This document shows, piece after piece, positions 1-12,545 of a stretch of 55,161 nt of DNA; the stretch's first letter is position 1, and every line of letters begins with the position of its first letter. Origin of the DNA: Gelatoporia subvermispora B (taxonomy: Eukaryota; Basidiomycota; Agaricomycetes; Polyporales; Gelatoporiaceae); NCBI GenBank assembly GCA_000320605.2, contig KB445827.1, positions 49,829-104,989 on the forward strand, in the 5' to 3' direction. A program made the translations under genes and the position numbers. Below the pieces are notes generated by a model that did not search any database, was not told the DNA's origin, and worked only from the letters and a program-made list of their open reading frames with translations.

Positions 1-162
1 GTTCCTCTCTGCCTTGATCTGGTCGTCGATCTGGTGGCTGATGCTGCGTGCCTGGGCCTCGCGCTGTTCGCGCGCCCAGAGCTCTGCGGGGGACTCGTCG
101 GCGGGGGGCTCGAGCGCGAGGGCGAGAGGGTCGGGTGGGGCGGGGGACGCCTTGATAGCCAT
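1..162 (-). CDS. G-protein alpha subunit, 5' exon only (partial at window edge)
   Basis: Reading from the ATG at 162 down to base 1 gives 54 open codons. The start is MAIKASPAPPDPLALALEPP, followed by a charged stretch rich in Glu, Arg and Gln and ending in IDDQIKAERN. This matches the N-terminal extension of basidiomycete heterotrimeric G-protein alpha subunits: a proline-rich DPLALAL segment, then an amphipathic helix with an ID(D/E)QI motif just before the switch/P-loop region. The P-loop itself lies outside the window, so the call rests on the extension alone. If correct, the product is a membrane-associated GTPase coupling receptors to cAMP or MAP-kinase signalling. Codon use is GC-rich at third positions, as in the neighbouring repeats. 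A proline-rich protein of another family cannot be excluded. Confidence 0.55.
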   Translation of the reverse strand, partial: MAIKASPAPPDPLALALEPPADESPAELWAREQREAQARSISHQIDDQIKAERN

Positions 163-439
163 GGTGATAGTCAGATGGAGAGGAGGGGCCGGGACCAAAT
201 GCGCGGGGTGTCGATGGGGAAGGTGATGAGACGGGGAGGGGGAGAAGGCAGGAAGCGTACGGGGTGATAGATGAGACGATGGCTGGGCCCGGGCGGGAGA
301 AGGGGCATCTTAACGTGGTGGGAGGGCGATAGCCTGTGAGTGATGGGCGACCGGAAGAGGACGCAGCCCGCGCGGTCGCCTGCGCTTCGGACAGCGTGCG
401 CTAGCGTGCGTCAGGTCTCGCGTCGCCATCCCGGTTCGT
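163..439. other. GC-rich upstream region of the G-alpha-like gene
   Basis: Intergenic DNA with purine-rich runs. It presumably carries the promoter of the leftward gene. No TATA-like or other specific site stands out. Confidence 0.35.
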
Positions 440-2640
440 CTCCTCCGCCCGGTCTCGGCCCGGTGCACACGGCGCGAGCACTCCAGGGACGCCGAGCTGC
501 TGCGAGACCGACAGCGTATGCGGCGTCGCGCAGCATGAGCCAGGGCGGGCTGTCCAAAGCACAGAACGTCCGAACCGGAGAGAGCGAGTTCGAATAGGCG
601 CGCGGCGTGAGTGCGCCTCGATGCCGCCGTGATCGCCCGATCTCAGATTGAGTTCTGTGCGCACGTGCCCTTCTGCTTTGGGCCCTCGCCTTGCTCGACG
701 ACCTGCGTCGCTCATGCAAAGGTCTCGCCTCCAGTTGTCGTCAACACCCAACCTGGGCTCGGCACTGTCTTCGCGCACAACGACCCAAGACATCGCCCGC
801 GTCCGTCCCGTCTGCCCACGTCGCCCTGCGTCTGCCCTTGCCACGTCGGCCGAGCCTTCTCAATCTGTCCACGGCTTGTCTTCTCCCGGTCGAGCAGCAA
901 CAGCCCCCGAGAGTCACAGCGCATCCGGGGCATTTCCCCCATCTGCCCTGCTCACCCGCCACGCAAATCCCCCACGCCACGCCGCTTCTACCGCGCGCGA
1001 TAAGCCCGGCAACGCCCCATCCGGGCACGCACGTCATCACGTGGGACGCTCGCGGTGATTCTGCTCTCAGCCACCATGTTCTCTTCGGAGGAATCGTCTC
1101 GCGCGAGGCACTGCGTGCATTTAAACCCGATCTTCTCTGTTCCCCCTCCTCCGCGTTAGTCCCAGCCTGACGACCGCCCCAGGCTGTGTCGCGACGCTCA
1201 TCTGCTTCCTCCCGCGACTCCTCGTTCCCCTCGCACGTGCCTGCTGCGACGCACTCAACCCAGCGCCGAGGTATATGCGCTTGTTGTCAACACCTGCCCC
1301 CCGTCGACGGAACGCGGCTTGCGCTATGACTACGTCGGCACCGCCCCTCCTCGCGCGCCCTACATATTGCTGCTCACAACGTCGCACGCTCCGTCTGAGC
1401 TCTCCTTCGGCTGCATCGCTTGCTCCTACGCGGCCCGTCTACGTCACCCTCACGCATTTCACCAGCGGTCTCTCGTCTGGACGCCGGCCCCTGCCTCGAC
1501 GCGATCCCGGACGCGTCGCATCGCCCCTGCATGCGCTCGCAAAGCCTCGTTCTGATCCGTCGAGCAATTCTCTCTCAGCGCTCCGGTCCCCTGGCTTTCC
1601 TCGCACCGCGCACCTCCACGCCCGACGGGTCCGTACCTTGGCGACCCTTCTCGCTGGCTGGTTCACCCGCTGGGGCGCGATCCAGCTTGTCGCACTGCCG
1701 ACGTCTTCCGCTGCCGATTACGCCTCGCGCACACCTCTCGCACAGACTTACCCCGCCGACGGTACCTTCTATGTGCGACTCGTGCCTAATTCCTCCCACT
1801 TCAATTCTTTCGCACACACCTGAAGCGTATGCGCTCCGCGTGTCCTCTTCGCCACCAGCGCCGCTCGGTCCTGCTCTCGGCGCTCAGCTTGTTTTATCGG
1901 ACCGCCACTCCTCAGCACGGCCCATCGCCCGCATCGCCCGGTAATCGCCATGGCGGCGACGACGACGACACGCCCGACACCCGCTCTCGCCTGCCGTCTC
2001 TCGCACCGCTGCAATGCGATCTACGCGACCGACCGACGCGGATCTCCGCGCCGCCCCCGAGATGTGTTCGCAGGGATTGGTGAGGCACGCGGGGAGAGCT
2101 GCGACAGCGAGGGTGAGGGTGAGGGCGAGTCCACGGGTGAGTCACAGTCGGTCTATTCTCTACGCCCTGTCTCGGTGTTGCCCGCCTAGCAGCGACCGCC
2201 GCATCGCGCCCCGGCTCCTCGCGACGCAACGCATGCGGCTCGCTGGCACCGCGCACGGCATGGACACCGCTCATCTCGCCCGTACGCCCGCCGCCCGCCT
2301 CGATCGCCTCGCGACGCCGCATATATGCGCTCGCCATCTCATCACTCAGCACCCCGTCCTCTCTGGCACGATTCCCCAGCCCGCCCGCCCGCTCAGACGT
2401 CCGCACCGCCCCCACAGCCGACAAGGCATTCTCTCGCGCCCAACCGCGCAGGCACGCACTCCACCCCAGCCCGCGCCCGCCCGCCGGACCACCCCGAAGC
2501 GCAGTCCGCCGCCCTCACGTACCGTGCAGGAAAGGACGCCGTCGTACGGTACGGCCCTCCCCTCCCCGCGCTCCCGCACGCTGCGGCGGGCATCGCGAGC
2601 GTCGTGTCCACCGGGCTAAACAGCGACATCTCGGTGCTCA
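440..2640 (+). repeat. GC-rich dispersed repeat, copy A
   Basis: This block aligns by eye with 5725-7140 (copy B) and 18030-19800 (copy C). Shared segments include the region around 620-660 (CCGATCTCAGATTGAGTT), 775-830 (CAAGACATCGCCCGCG), 1060-1200 (GGAGGAATCGTCTCGCGCGA and CCAGCCTGACGACC), 1560-1960 (GATCCAGCTTGTCGCACTGC in copies A and B; CGGACCGCC.CTCAGCACGGC in copies A and C) and 2190-2340. Many ORFs run through it on both strands in different frames, but none is preserved between copies, so they look like by-products of low stop-codon density. No terminal inverted repeats, LTRs or transposase motifs were seen. Its origin is unknown. Boundaries are approximate. Copy A is not followed by a permease gene. 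Confidence 0.65.
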
Positions 2641-3229
2641 TGCGCTCGTTCTACATCATGTTCGCGGTGCGCCTCGCCGTCTTGCGTGCCGTAGCTATCG
2701 ACCGCTGTTAATCTGATGGTGTTTGGTGCATTTCTCCGCAGCTGCTCATCCCGCGCGTGCTCTCCGGCCGAGAGTGGACGAGAGAGACTACTTCGGCTAT
2801 CTCGTCTGCGACTGCTACCGCTCCCGGGTCGGGGTTGACGGGCTCGATGCGACAAAGAGACCAGGGGTTCAGAAATTACCCTGAAGGAGATCTAGGAAGG
2901 AGGAAGGAGGCTCTATGCGAAGTGCAGAAGCGACACGATGCTTTGTAGCTCCCGGTAAGCAGCGAATTACAAGACCTGTATACTACAATCATGCTATAGT
3001 ATATTATTTTATTTTGATTGGTATCCAGTAAGTTTGACAACGATTCCGAGGCGAGCATGTTTGGGCGCAAATTCTGACTAGGCGTTAGGAAAAGCGATGT
3101 CGCGATGAGATGCTGGATCCTCGAATATAGCACCTTCAGCTCTACGTGTCCACTGCAAGTTTTTCACTATTTCACAACTGGCATTCAGACGTGGTATCGG
3201 TAAGCCTGTCTTAGATCTTCTGCGCTAAG
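2641..3229. other. Intergenic, no gene recognised
   Basis: The base composition turns AT-richer around 2960-3130. No conserved ORF or splice structure was found. Confidence 0.4.
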
Positions 3230-4560
3230 AACTGCCTGCCGGATGCCGCTGCGTTGCATCCTATCCGGGGAGGCCTGTTGCTATCGCACATGTCCGCCGG
3301 AACCCGACACACCATCGTGATAAATGCAGAAACTTTCAGAACCTGCGCTCCGCCGGCCTCGCGCGCCTGGCCCGCCCCATTCCGAACCAGCACCGCCCTT
3401 CTCAGGCGCACAGCGCGCTCCGTCCGTCCCATACCTCAGCTGTGTAGTTTTACGCCTCGAACGGCCGGACTGTACCGCTTGTTTGTAGACCCGCTCGCTG
3501 TCGCTCGTCTTGATTCCGGCACAGGCAAACTCTTTGTCGTCCTCCCAAGCAATCCCAGGTCTGGCTGTGTCACTCTAGTACTCGCTCTCATATGTCTGAT
3601 TCGTCAGCGATGCAAACTCCGCGCGGCGCTCCGGTCTCCTTGCTTTGCTCATACTGTGCACCTCGACGTCCAGCACACGCCTACCCTTGCGGCTCTCTAT
3701 GGCCCGTTGACTCTCCGGCGCGCGATATCACTTGTCAAATTAGTGAGCTCTATGCGTCCCCGGTGCCGTTGCCGGCTGCCGCTTCACGCGTATACGTCTA
3801 TCGTCCTCCCTTAGGTCTGACTTAAATCCGTCGAACAGTGCAATAGCTCCTTCAACTCGGCTTATTTACTTTCCTCGGACCACGCACCTTGGAGGCCAGT
3901 GCACCTAACCCTGTTCCGACGCACCTGCAGCGGCCTGCCTCTTCGCCGTACTCGAGCCCCGGCCCTCGTTCTCACTGTTACCTCCACTTACATACAGACC
4001 TCCCTCGCGTCTCCTGCTCAATCTCGCACACTGTTTTCCGACTTGTTCACCCTTCACATGCTATCCCGTTTCTTCTGCGCATTAATCCCCGCCCTTCCGC
4101 GCGCCCATCCATCACCTCACAAGACGCACAACGCGCATATAGGCGCATATAATCGCCGATCAAGGATTATCGGTAACCCTACCTTTGAGGGATGTCCAAT
4201 GGGCCCTGTGCGACATCTCAGTGATACCACCGCCGTCAACCCATGTTCTTCCTTGCGCCTGTGAACGCCTCATCCTGCGTGGACCTACTCGGTGCGGCCG
4301 CAAGCTCATGCAGGCAGGGATGCTACTGACCGCGGACCGCGAAATACGGCAGAGGCACAGAAGACAACTGGTCCTGGTCTTATTCGATACTTGCAGTCGT
4401 ACTCCTGGCCTTGGATCTTCCTGCGATGCCTGACTAACAGGGGATTGCGCAGACTTGCACGCTCTGCCGCCGATGTCATCAGTCCCCTAGCATCCCCCAT
4501 GCACATTCTCCCTGCTCAGCTCATCTTCGCGCAATCGAGCTGTCGCACGCCAGATTACTG
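3230..4560 (+). repeat. GC-rich dispersed repeat, diverged copy D
   Basis: A more degenerate relative of copies A-C. The stretch near 3410-3460 (CGCGCTCCGTCCG, then CAGCTG.GTAG) aligns with 6660-6720 and 1380-1440. Positions 3330-3360 (ACCTGCGCTCCGCC) align with 6575-6593. Positions 3655-3720 resemble 6900-6990. Many small indels make the alignment uncertain towards 4.5 kb. No coding potential is supported. Confidence 0.4.
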
Positions 4561-5724
4561 AGGACTGTGTAGGCTTCCTCCCGCTCTATCATGCACGTCC
4601 CACCCCATCCCTTGTACCCGTCCTCCGCTCCTCGCGTCCAGCTTGTCTGCATATCCGACATCGCTACTCCTCCAGCTATAGGAGCAGTCGCACGCCCGCA
4701 CGTCCGTCCAGTTCCCCGTCTTTGCTGCACCGGCGGTCACGTCTTCGGAGCTCTTCCTCTCCACGCTCTAGTCCCGTCTCCTTTAGCTTCGACCCTACCT
4801 ATCGCTCGCTCCCGTTCTGGCGCCGCCGCTTCGTCCTGCTGTGTTCCCTGCCGGGCGAACACGATGCACTATGCTTCGAGTTCCGCATCCGTTTTGCTCA
4901 GCGCCCGCACGTCCAGCCGACGTGGATTGGACGACAGCGCTCGCGCCGGAGGTGTACCCCTGTGCTCGCGCACTGCATCGCTCTAGTGCGCAGACAGGGG
5001 CCAAAGACGCAGTGTTTCCCTCTCGGAGGTTGGGCGGTTTGCAGCGCGCGCCGTAGTATTCGCTCGACAGTTGATGACATCTAAGGGACAAATGATGCGC
5101 ATGCTGATGTATGACAGTCAGACCGGTGCGCCCACTGCAGACAGAAGGGAAACGACCAGCATCACGAACAATGAGGTAGTCTGGCTTGAAGTCTGGATCG
5201 TCAGGGACGCTCACGCCGCTCCTGGGCTAGGATGGATGCTCGTCGGTTGGTCTGTCACGGAATAGAGATGTGTGCCGAGGCAGCTGAGACAACGCATGAG
5301 GAATGCGAGCCCTGATAACGCGACCAAGGTGAGCTTGAGTGTGGTTTCACTGACAATATGCCTCTGGTCATTCGTGTTCAAGTGTTTGAGGTACATGTTG
5401 AGGTAAGGAAGTTAAGAAGAACAATGAGACTCCACCATCGTCCTCAAGTATTTTTACCAGAGCTCTCCACATCCACAACCTGTCGAGTGTTTCGAAAGTG
5501 ACTACCGCCCATCGCACGGTTAAGGTCCGAGGTCTGGGCAGTCGGGACGGACGACCGTGCTAACTCGCCGAAGACCTGATTTACGAGGGCGCCAGTGACT
5601 AATCTCGCGCAGCTTGCTCTCGTTGTACTGCTTAGCTGGTTAGATAGATCAGCGAAGGCACGGTCATGCACAATCAGACTTGTCGACGGAGGAACTCCCA
5701 GAGGAAGGTCCTCTGAGCTCTCAG
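4561..5724. other. Intergenic; possible decayed minus-strand gene
   Basis: On the minus strand an ATG at 5396 opens a 61-codon frame with one hydrophobic segment (LKLTLVALSGLAFL). It ends next to a good-looking intron: donor GTGAGC near 5216 and a pyrimidine-rich acceptor TTCTGTCTGCAG near 5137. Splicing would extend the frame to about 4795, but the downstream residues have no recognisable family. It could be a relic of a membrane-protein gene or chance. Confidence 0.2.
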
Positions 5725-7140
5725 TCCTGTCTCGGCTCGGCATACACGTACTGACAGATCAGGGCAGCCGAACTGTTGACGTTGAGAGACCAGCAGCGTA
5801 CGCGGTGTCGAGCGTGAGCATGAGTCAGGGCGGGGCTGTCCAGCGCATAGACTGTCCGAGCCGGAGTGAGCGAGCGAGAGAATAAGCGCGCGGAGCGAGT
5901 GCGTCTCGATGCCGCCGTGATCGACCGATCTCAGATTGAGTTTTGAGCGTACACGTGCTCCTCCTCCCCTTTCGGCAGTACTCGGTTTGCTGGACGACCT
6001 CGCTCTTGCAAAGGGTCTCGCCTCCAGTCGTCGTCAGCATCCAATCTAGGCTCGATCGGTCAATATCTTCACGCGTAACAACCCAAGACATCGCCCGCGC
6101 CCGTCTTGTCTGCCCACGTCGCCCTGCGTTTGCCACGTCGACCGAGTCCTTCTCGATCTGTCCACGGCTTGTCTTCTCCCGGTCCAGCAGCAACAACCCC
6201 CGAGACTCACAGCGCAATAGGAGCATTTCCCTCGTCTGCCCTGGTCAGCCAGCCACGCAAATCCCTCACGCCACGCCGCTTCTGCCGCGCGCGATAAGCC
6301 CGGCAACGCCCCATCCGGGCACGCACGCCATCCTATGGGACCCTCGCGGTGATTCCTCTCTCAGCCACCGTGTTCTCTTCGGAGGATTTGTCCCGCGCGA
6401 GGCACACCGCGCATATAGACCTCATCTTCTCCGCTCCGCGTTAGTCCCAGCCTGACGACCACCCCAGGTCGTGTCACGACGCTTATCTGCTTCCTCCCCC
6501 GCATCCTCGGTCCTCTCGCACATGCCTGTTACCACTGACTTGACCCCGCGCCGAGGTATATGCACGCATTTCCAACACCTACTCTCCGCCAACAGAGTGC
6601 GCCTTCTACGCTCATTGCGGTGACACTGCCCCCTTCGGGCGCGACAGTCCAATAGTCCGCTCCCAGCGTCGCGCGCTCCGTCCGACCTTTCCTTCAGCTG
6701 CATAGCCGACTCCGGCGCGGTCAATCCACGTCACGTCCCGGTCGTACTCATCTCGCTCGCGGTCTCTCGTCCGGACGCCGACCCACTTCAATGCGACCCC
6801 GGACTCATCGCATCGCCTCGGCGCGCTCTCGCAAGTGCTCATTCTGATGCGTCGAGCAATTATCTCTCAGCGCTCTGGTCTCCTAGCTTCCCACATACTA
6901 CACACCTCGAATCCCGACGCATACTGCCCTGGCGACCGTTCTCGCTGGCTAATCCACCCGTTGGTACGCGATTCAGCTTGTCGCACTACCGCCGTCCTCC
7001 CCTATGCCGACCCCGCCTCGTGTGCACGCCTCTATCACTCTAGCGCTGCCCGGACATACCCTCGGCGCATGACGCGTACTGCACGATGCACCGAGTGCTG
7101 TCAACGCGTCTGTCCAAGAGTCGGTGGGCAGGTATAAGCG
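5725..7140 (+). repeat. GC-rich dispersed repeat, copy B
   Basis: Homologous to copy A (about 440-1790) and copy C (18030 onward). Clear matches are at 5905-5945, 6080-6130, 6350-6480 and 6845-7010. It forms the upstream part of the duplicated unit that carries the first MFS permease gene. Its ORFs are not conserved with the other copies, so it is treated as non-coding repeat. Confidence 0.65.
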
Positions 7141-7628
7141 CCATCGAGGCGAGTTCCTTCGCTCGTCTCGTCTCGTAAGATATTCAGTCTCCTTAGATGG
7201 ATGTTTCTGAATATATCCGCAGGTATGCTCCATCATTTTTGGCACACTAATACCAGTCGTAACCACATCGGCAAAGACACTCGAAATTCTCCCACGGCGC
7301 GTCTGCGCTATTGCGGAGTTGGACTCGCTGGCACCATCGATAAATTTCGCACGAATCCGTTTACAGGCGCGACCTGGATGGTGTCGATGTCGGCAGCTGG
7401 AACACACGGTTAGTACTTGGAAGTCTTGTTTGATTATCGCGATTGTAACGAACACTTCTCCACGCAGTGAAATCGGGGCCCGCTAGGTACTGCAGCGGGG
7501 ACGCTATGGGGCCGCGGCCGCAGCACACGCAGGTGGTAGTCAAATAGAAGTATGTATCGCAACGTATCGTTTATCATCGCAGTCATGAACAGTGACGCCT
7601 TTGATGTCGTCCATTGCGGTATCCTGAC

Positions 7629-7636
7629 CACGTGAC
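7629..7636 (+). promoter_or_regulatory. Conserved CACGTGAC E-box upstream of first MFS gene
   Basis: The octamer CACGTGAC lies 227 bp upstream of the ATG at 7856 and is conserved at 20079 upstream of the paralogue (233 bp), within a block of good but imperfect similarity. CACGTG is the core bound by bHLH factors of the Pho4/Cbf1 type in fungi. A role here is inference. Confidence 0.45.
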
Positions 7637-7855
7637 CGTGAGGTGGGTGTTCGAGGACATCTGAAGTGCTGTATCCTCCATAACGCCATCTGGTGAGTAA
7701 ACACGCAATCTCCTTCACGGTCTGCAAATGCCATGGCTGAAGCTCCGACGCACGTATCGTTGCCATTCTCCAGCTATCGGGCGGCGTTCGGTATATAGAG
7801 GCGTCGTCAGCGCGCCTGTGAGTTTGCGGTGCATCTGCCACCCCGCACGGTGACC

Positions 7856-10204
7856 ATGTCGACTGTTCTGCCTACCGTTGCTCCCCAGGCGAGGGACGTG
7901 CAGAGCAATGACTCCGAGAAAGGGGGCCTGAGCCCAACTATCAGCATTGCATCGCTCCGCCCGCCCATCGAGCTCGGAACTCGGAGACCGTTCTGGCGAC
8001 GGCCGAAACAGGGCTTAGACAGCATTGCGACACAAGCCTCTGTCTTTGACGTGCCTGAAACGCTCGAGGTTTATCGTCCTGGACCAGCGTACGAGAATGC
8101 GCACCGATTCGATCCCGACGCTCGTTGGACCTGGCGGGAAGAATATGTAAGACAAGCACTTCTTCCGGCGCGGTATCCAACTCTAATGTCTTCTGTAGGC
8201 CATCGTGCGCAAGATTGATTGGCGGGTGATGGTCTGGGCGTTTATCATGTTCTTCGCCCTCGACCTCGACCGCTTGAATATCTCTCAGGCCAACACCGAC
8301 GACTTCTTGCAAGACCTTCACATGACCACGAATGACTTCAATCTCGGCAACTCTCTCTTTCGGGTATGTTTTGGAATGAATGGGTGATGAGTATTGTGTT
8401 GATCTCTGTTGATGTTATTGTAGCTGTGCTTCCTGATCGCTGAGCTCCCTTCTCAATTGGTATCGAAGCGCATAGGTCCAGACATCTGGATACCCAGCCA
8501 GGTAGGCTAGTAGGAACGCTCTCATCTACGCGGCTCATATTTCCCATCAGATGGTACTCTGGAGTCTAGTTTCAGGCGGTCAGTACTGGCTATCAGGCCG
8601 CGCTTCATTCCTAGCTACCAGGTGAGGTGACAACTATCGAAAGAAATGATTGCGAACTTTATTGTTGCGCAGGTGTCTGCTCGGCCTCATGCAAGGTGGA
8701 TTTATCCCGGACGTAATCCTATACATGTCGTACTACTACACAAAGACCGAACGTAAGTAGCCCACATACGCTCAGGGATGCATCTCAGCCATCCGCTTGT
8801 AGTTCCCATTCGGCTCGCATGGTTCTGGGTATCGAACTACATGGCAACCCTCGTTGGTGCTTTCCTTGCCACTGGCATCCTTCAATTACGCCAGGTTACT
8901 GGAAGAGCGGGCTGGAGATATCTCTTTCTTATCGAAGGCGTCCTAACATTACTGGTCGGAGTAGCCTCTTTCTTCATGATGCCGCCAGGCCCGACTCAAA
9001 CAAAAGCCTGGTATCGGCCAAATGGATGGTTCAACGAACGGTACGCGATCGCGTCTCGAGGATCTACAGTGCCAGTAGCTCATACGAGATGACAGCGAAG
9101 AGACCATCATCGTCAATCGAGTTCTCCGCGACGACCCATCCAAATCTGACATGCACAACCGGCAGGGACTCACCCCGAAGATGATGTGGAGCATCCTGAA
9201 GGACTGGCGGATGTGGCCGCTTTATGTCCTAGGCCTGACATTCATGAGTTTGTCTTCTCACAGCCCGGACTGCTCCGTCGCGCCATCTAATTTCTTGCGC
9301 TCATCAGTACCTGTTACTCCTCCTCAAACATACCTCACCCTATTACTGCGCGACCTCGGCTTCAACACCGTCCAGTCCAACCTACTCACTGTTCCCTCAA
9401 CGGTGCTCGGCATTGTCCTACTGCTAGTAGTCAGCTACATCAGCGAGATCTGGGATAGTCGCATCGGCGTGATTGTCGTCCTCCAGATCTGGGCGCTGCC
9501 ACTCCTGATCGCCCTATATACCTTCAACGAGCATACCTCGCAATGGGTTTACTTCGTCGTGATCACCCTCATTACTGGTTTCCCAGACACGCATCCTATC
9601 CAGGTTGCTTGGGCTTCAACCAATTCCAACAGCGTTGGCACGCGCACGGTTTCAGCTTCCATGTACAATATGTTTGTCCAGACGGGCTCTATCGTATCGG
9701 TGAGACAAGATCCTTGACCATCCACCTACACCTCTCACATTTTTGCATCTGGACTATTCAGTCATACGTCTACCGGGCAAATGACGCTGTGAGTCGTTCT
9801 TTTTTTGCCTGACCCTCACTGATTTCATGTGCCTTGACAGCCGCTCTGTATGCTATCACAATGCCTGGTGGAGACGTGCTAGCTGACGTGCCCATCTGCA
9901 GACAAACGAGGTAACAGGGCACTCATCGGGATTACCGTGTTGAACATAGTCCTCTACCTATTCACGTACTTCTTCTACCGCGAGATTAACACCCGCAGAG
10001 ATTCGATCTGGAAGTCTTGGAGTCCGCAGGTATGTCCGAAAGGTGTCGGATGTCTCCGTTCCACATTGAATCCGATTCCCAGGAACAAAAGAGATATCTT
10101 GATACAACAACCGACAAGGTATACATTCCACCCTTTCGTATGACGCCAAATGGCTCACATCACTACAGGGTAGTAAGAAGATCAACTTTCGCTTTGCCTA
10201 TTGA
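7856..10204 (+). CDS. MFS anion/allantoate permease (Dal5/TNA1-like), paralogue 1
   Basis: Thirteen exons: 7856-8146, 8199-8363, 8424-8501, 8551-8621, 8673-8752, 8803-9040, 9096-9247, 9308-9699, 9762-9788, 9841-9847, 9902-10029, 10083-10118, 10169-10204. They give 566 residues. The protein has the hallmarks of the anion:cation symporter branch of fungal MFS permeases: an early membrane segment ending [33 protein letters not shown], the loop motif [28 protein letters not shown], and a C-terminal YKRGNR..LIGI segment. It should sit in the plasma membrane and import small organic anions such as allantoate or nicotinate. The substrate cannot be read from sequence. The start is the first in-frame ATG conserved with the paralogue. 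Intron 7 is 60 nt, in frame and stop-free. Exon 10 is only 7 nt. No disruption is visible. Confidence 0.9.
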
Positions 10205-12545
10205 CCTTGTGTACCGTATCTGCCCTTACAACGTATATTATGGCAATAGACAGAGTTCAACACTATCTAGCTTGGGACACCATGTGCTTTGTAGTAGACC
10301 TTTCTCTATGTTTCTATGACGCATATAGCTCCCAGTTCTCAATCCGAGGAGATTTCACTCAATCGACATTGTACTTAATATATTGCAGCTCCGTGTTTCT
10401 CGGGGTATTACAACCCGTTGGGCCGACGCCGCAAAGCGCTAATTCACCTGCACGTGGAACAGGTAGAACCCAGCGTCGAGGCGAAGATCCCACGCGCGTC
10501 TGAAGTCTGATTTTGTTACAATCTCAGAATGTCACGTGAGAGCTTGTCACGAGCAATGGACGCGCTATGCGGATTGCACTCGTGCTGGGGCTCGTAGTGG
10601 CTTAGACCAAGTACAAACTAGAATTGTTCTGAGGACTCTGAGCTCTCAGAGGTCCTCCTTATATACTAACGTACAGAGGCTGCGTGCGGCAGCGCGTAAC
10701 TATGCGAGAAAGAAAAGAAAACAATTGTCTGGCCATCTACCTACGGTGCCCCTGTCGAACCTGCACCTGTCACTCACTGCCTCTTGTCCTTTCCCTCGTC
10801 GTTCCCATGCTTACTTGTCCTGGTATTCATATCCGCTGTCCTCCTCCTTGCCTCTTGCAGGCGTCGAGCTCCGGGTGGCTGTGGATCCGCCTCCGTGGCT
10901 GGTGCCTTCCTCATTCGGCCAGGTCACCTGCTTGGGCGCTCGCGTGGGCGTTCGTAACAGATTCTATCACGTCTCGTCGCTAGTCGCGTCGTCCTCAATC
11001 CAGATTCCACAGCGTTCCGCCGTAGTCCTGTGTCTTCTGTTTGTCTCCGAACTCTTCCAGTCTGAGCTCGCACGAACTTGACAGGCCTAGAAAGGGAGAA
11101 TCACGACTGTATCGCCATGACTACGTATAGTACCTACCGTCTGAGTCCAGATGCGATAAGGCTTCCTCAACGGCCCTGTGCAGAAGCAGCTGCATGCTAT
11201 GTACATTCCCAAGGTACGCTCTTAGCACTTGTATGCACCTCCGCTAAGTCATCCTGGTCGTCAGATGCATATGTCGCCTCTCATGCAGCTCTGCCGACGC
11301 GCCACACCAGCTGGCGCGTCGGTCGATGCACAAGCTACTCGTCTGCCACATGCAGGCACACTCTCGTTAGGTTTGGACTCAGTGGATATCACCCTACATT
11401 GAAATTGAAGTTGGAGCCGTTCTGCTTTGCGGGGTAGAAGTGCAAAACGGCTGTTAGTTCACAGGGGTAGCGTCTTGCAAATGAGGTCTGTCGAATACTT
11501 GTTTTAGTCTTGTGTGAACACAGCTGAAAGTGAGTTTTTTCACACCGGCTACTGCTGACATCCTGCAACTTACACTCAGTTCATTCCTCAGCTTGCGGTC
11601 TTATGTCCGTCGCGCCTTCCTCAACCCGCAGCACTCCTGTGCCGTCTGATGTCCTGGCGCCATCCCTTCGAGGTTCAGGACCGAGCATTCAAAATCTCGC
11701 CAAGATCACGGCGGGGAAAGAAGCCGCTGTGTTATTCAGACCTTTGAGGACCCCTCTGCCTCGGTAGGCAATGCGATGCAGCACGTTCTCATCTACTTAT
11801 GCATCGATTATTGTGTCCTGTAACCGAGTGTACTGCGGAGGCAGTAGACAGATCAAGATACACATACGGAGCAGGGTACTCGAGGAGAGCACTTACTGGG
11901 GAGATACACACAGAACTGATACGCCCCATAAAAGGCACAGGTCCTTGGTGGATATCTGTAGGCACTTGACGCATGGGGGAAAGTGCATAGATGCTACACC
12001 GGATAGAGCAAGGTCTCGTCTGCAGCCGCCATCTGAAGCCAGATACCTGACGGCGAGTGTCGAAGTAGGGCAAATCCGTTGGGATGCGTTTCGGCATGTT
12101 TGGTTGTCTCCCAGACTTCCCTCGCAGGTGAGCAGTATTCGGCATAGTCACGGTCCACTTTGACCATACTGACGGTCTTCACGCGTCTTGTATGTGATGC
12201 GACCACAATGCGATACGCAGCATACGCAGCATGCCCATGTTCAAGCGAAGATACCACGGCCCCTGTGTAGGCAACAGTGGCGAGTATTTAAAATCAAGCA
12301 ATGAACATGGCAATGTTGGTATCTAACGTCTCCACTTTGTGCGACATGTCAGGTCTGATGCGGATGATTTAAGAAATATCTCTGCGCGTGGATTGCAGGG
12401 CGCTTTCGCGGCCGCGACGCCACCTCGGGCCGATATAAACGCTAGACGTCTCACCAGGCATGTGGCATTCCTGATGTGGTAGGTAACCTTACTAGCACCG
12501 ACGGCAAAGTGAAAGAGCGCTCTGTAGCACATCTGCGTCAGCCGA
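10205..12545. other. Intergenic, no firm gene
   Basis: No recognisable protein family. A small candidate ORF inside it is listed separately. The rest has short, non-conserved ORFs only. Confidence 0.4.
11603..11767 (+). CDS. Hypothetical 54-residue ORF, possible first coding exon
   Basis: An ATG at 11603 opens 54 codons with serine/proline-rich then basic residues (SVAPSSTRSTPVPSDVLAP at the start). It is preceded by a plausible intron: GTGAGT near 11530, branch-like CTGAC, and ACTCAG near 11579. Its end overlaps a possible donor (GTAGGC), so it could be an exon of a larger gene. No homologue is recognised. Confidence 0.2.
   Translation: MSVAPSSTRSTPVPSDVLAPSLRGSGPSIQNLAKITAGKEAAVLFRPLRTPLPR

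Larger units (their letters stand above)
5725..10204 (+). repeat. Segmental duplication, unit 1 (repeat block plus MFS gene)
   Basis: The order repeat copy B, linking region 7400-7800, permease gene matches the order at 18030-22649. The linking regions share long blocks, for example around 7480-7640 and 19930-20100, both with CGGCCGCAGCACACG. All thirteen permease exons correspond one to one with identical lengths. Both units point the same way and flank the DUF2235-WD40 gene. This indicates a direct duplication followed by substitution and small indels. Confidence 0.8.

Noticed and set aside
611..2619. Many overlapping ORFs of 80-200 codons on both strands
   Set aside because: They lie in the GC-rich repeat, are not conserved in frame between repeat copies, and show compositionally biased Arg/Pro/Ser/His-rich peptides.
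7829..7855. Upstream GTG start for permease 1
   Set aside because: The first ATG (7856) is conserved in the paralogue; the GTG extension adds nothing recognisable.
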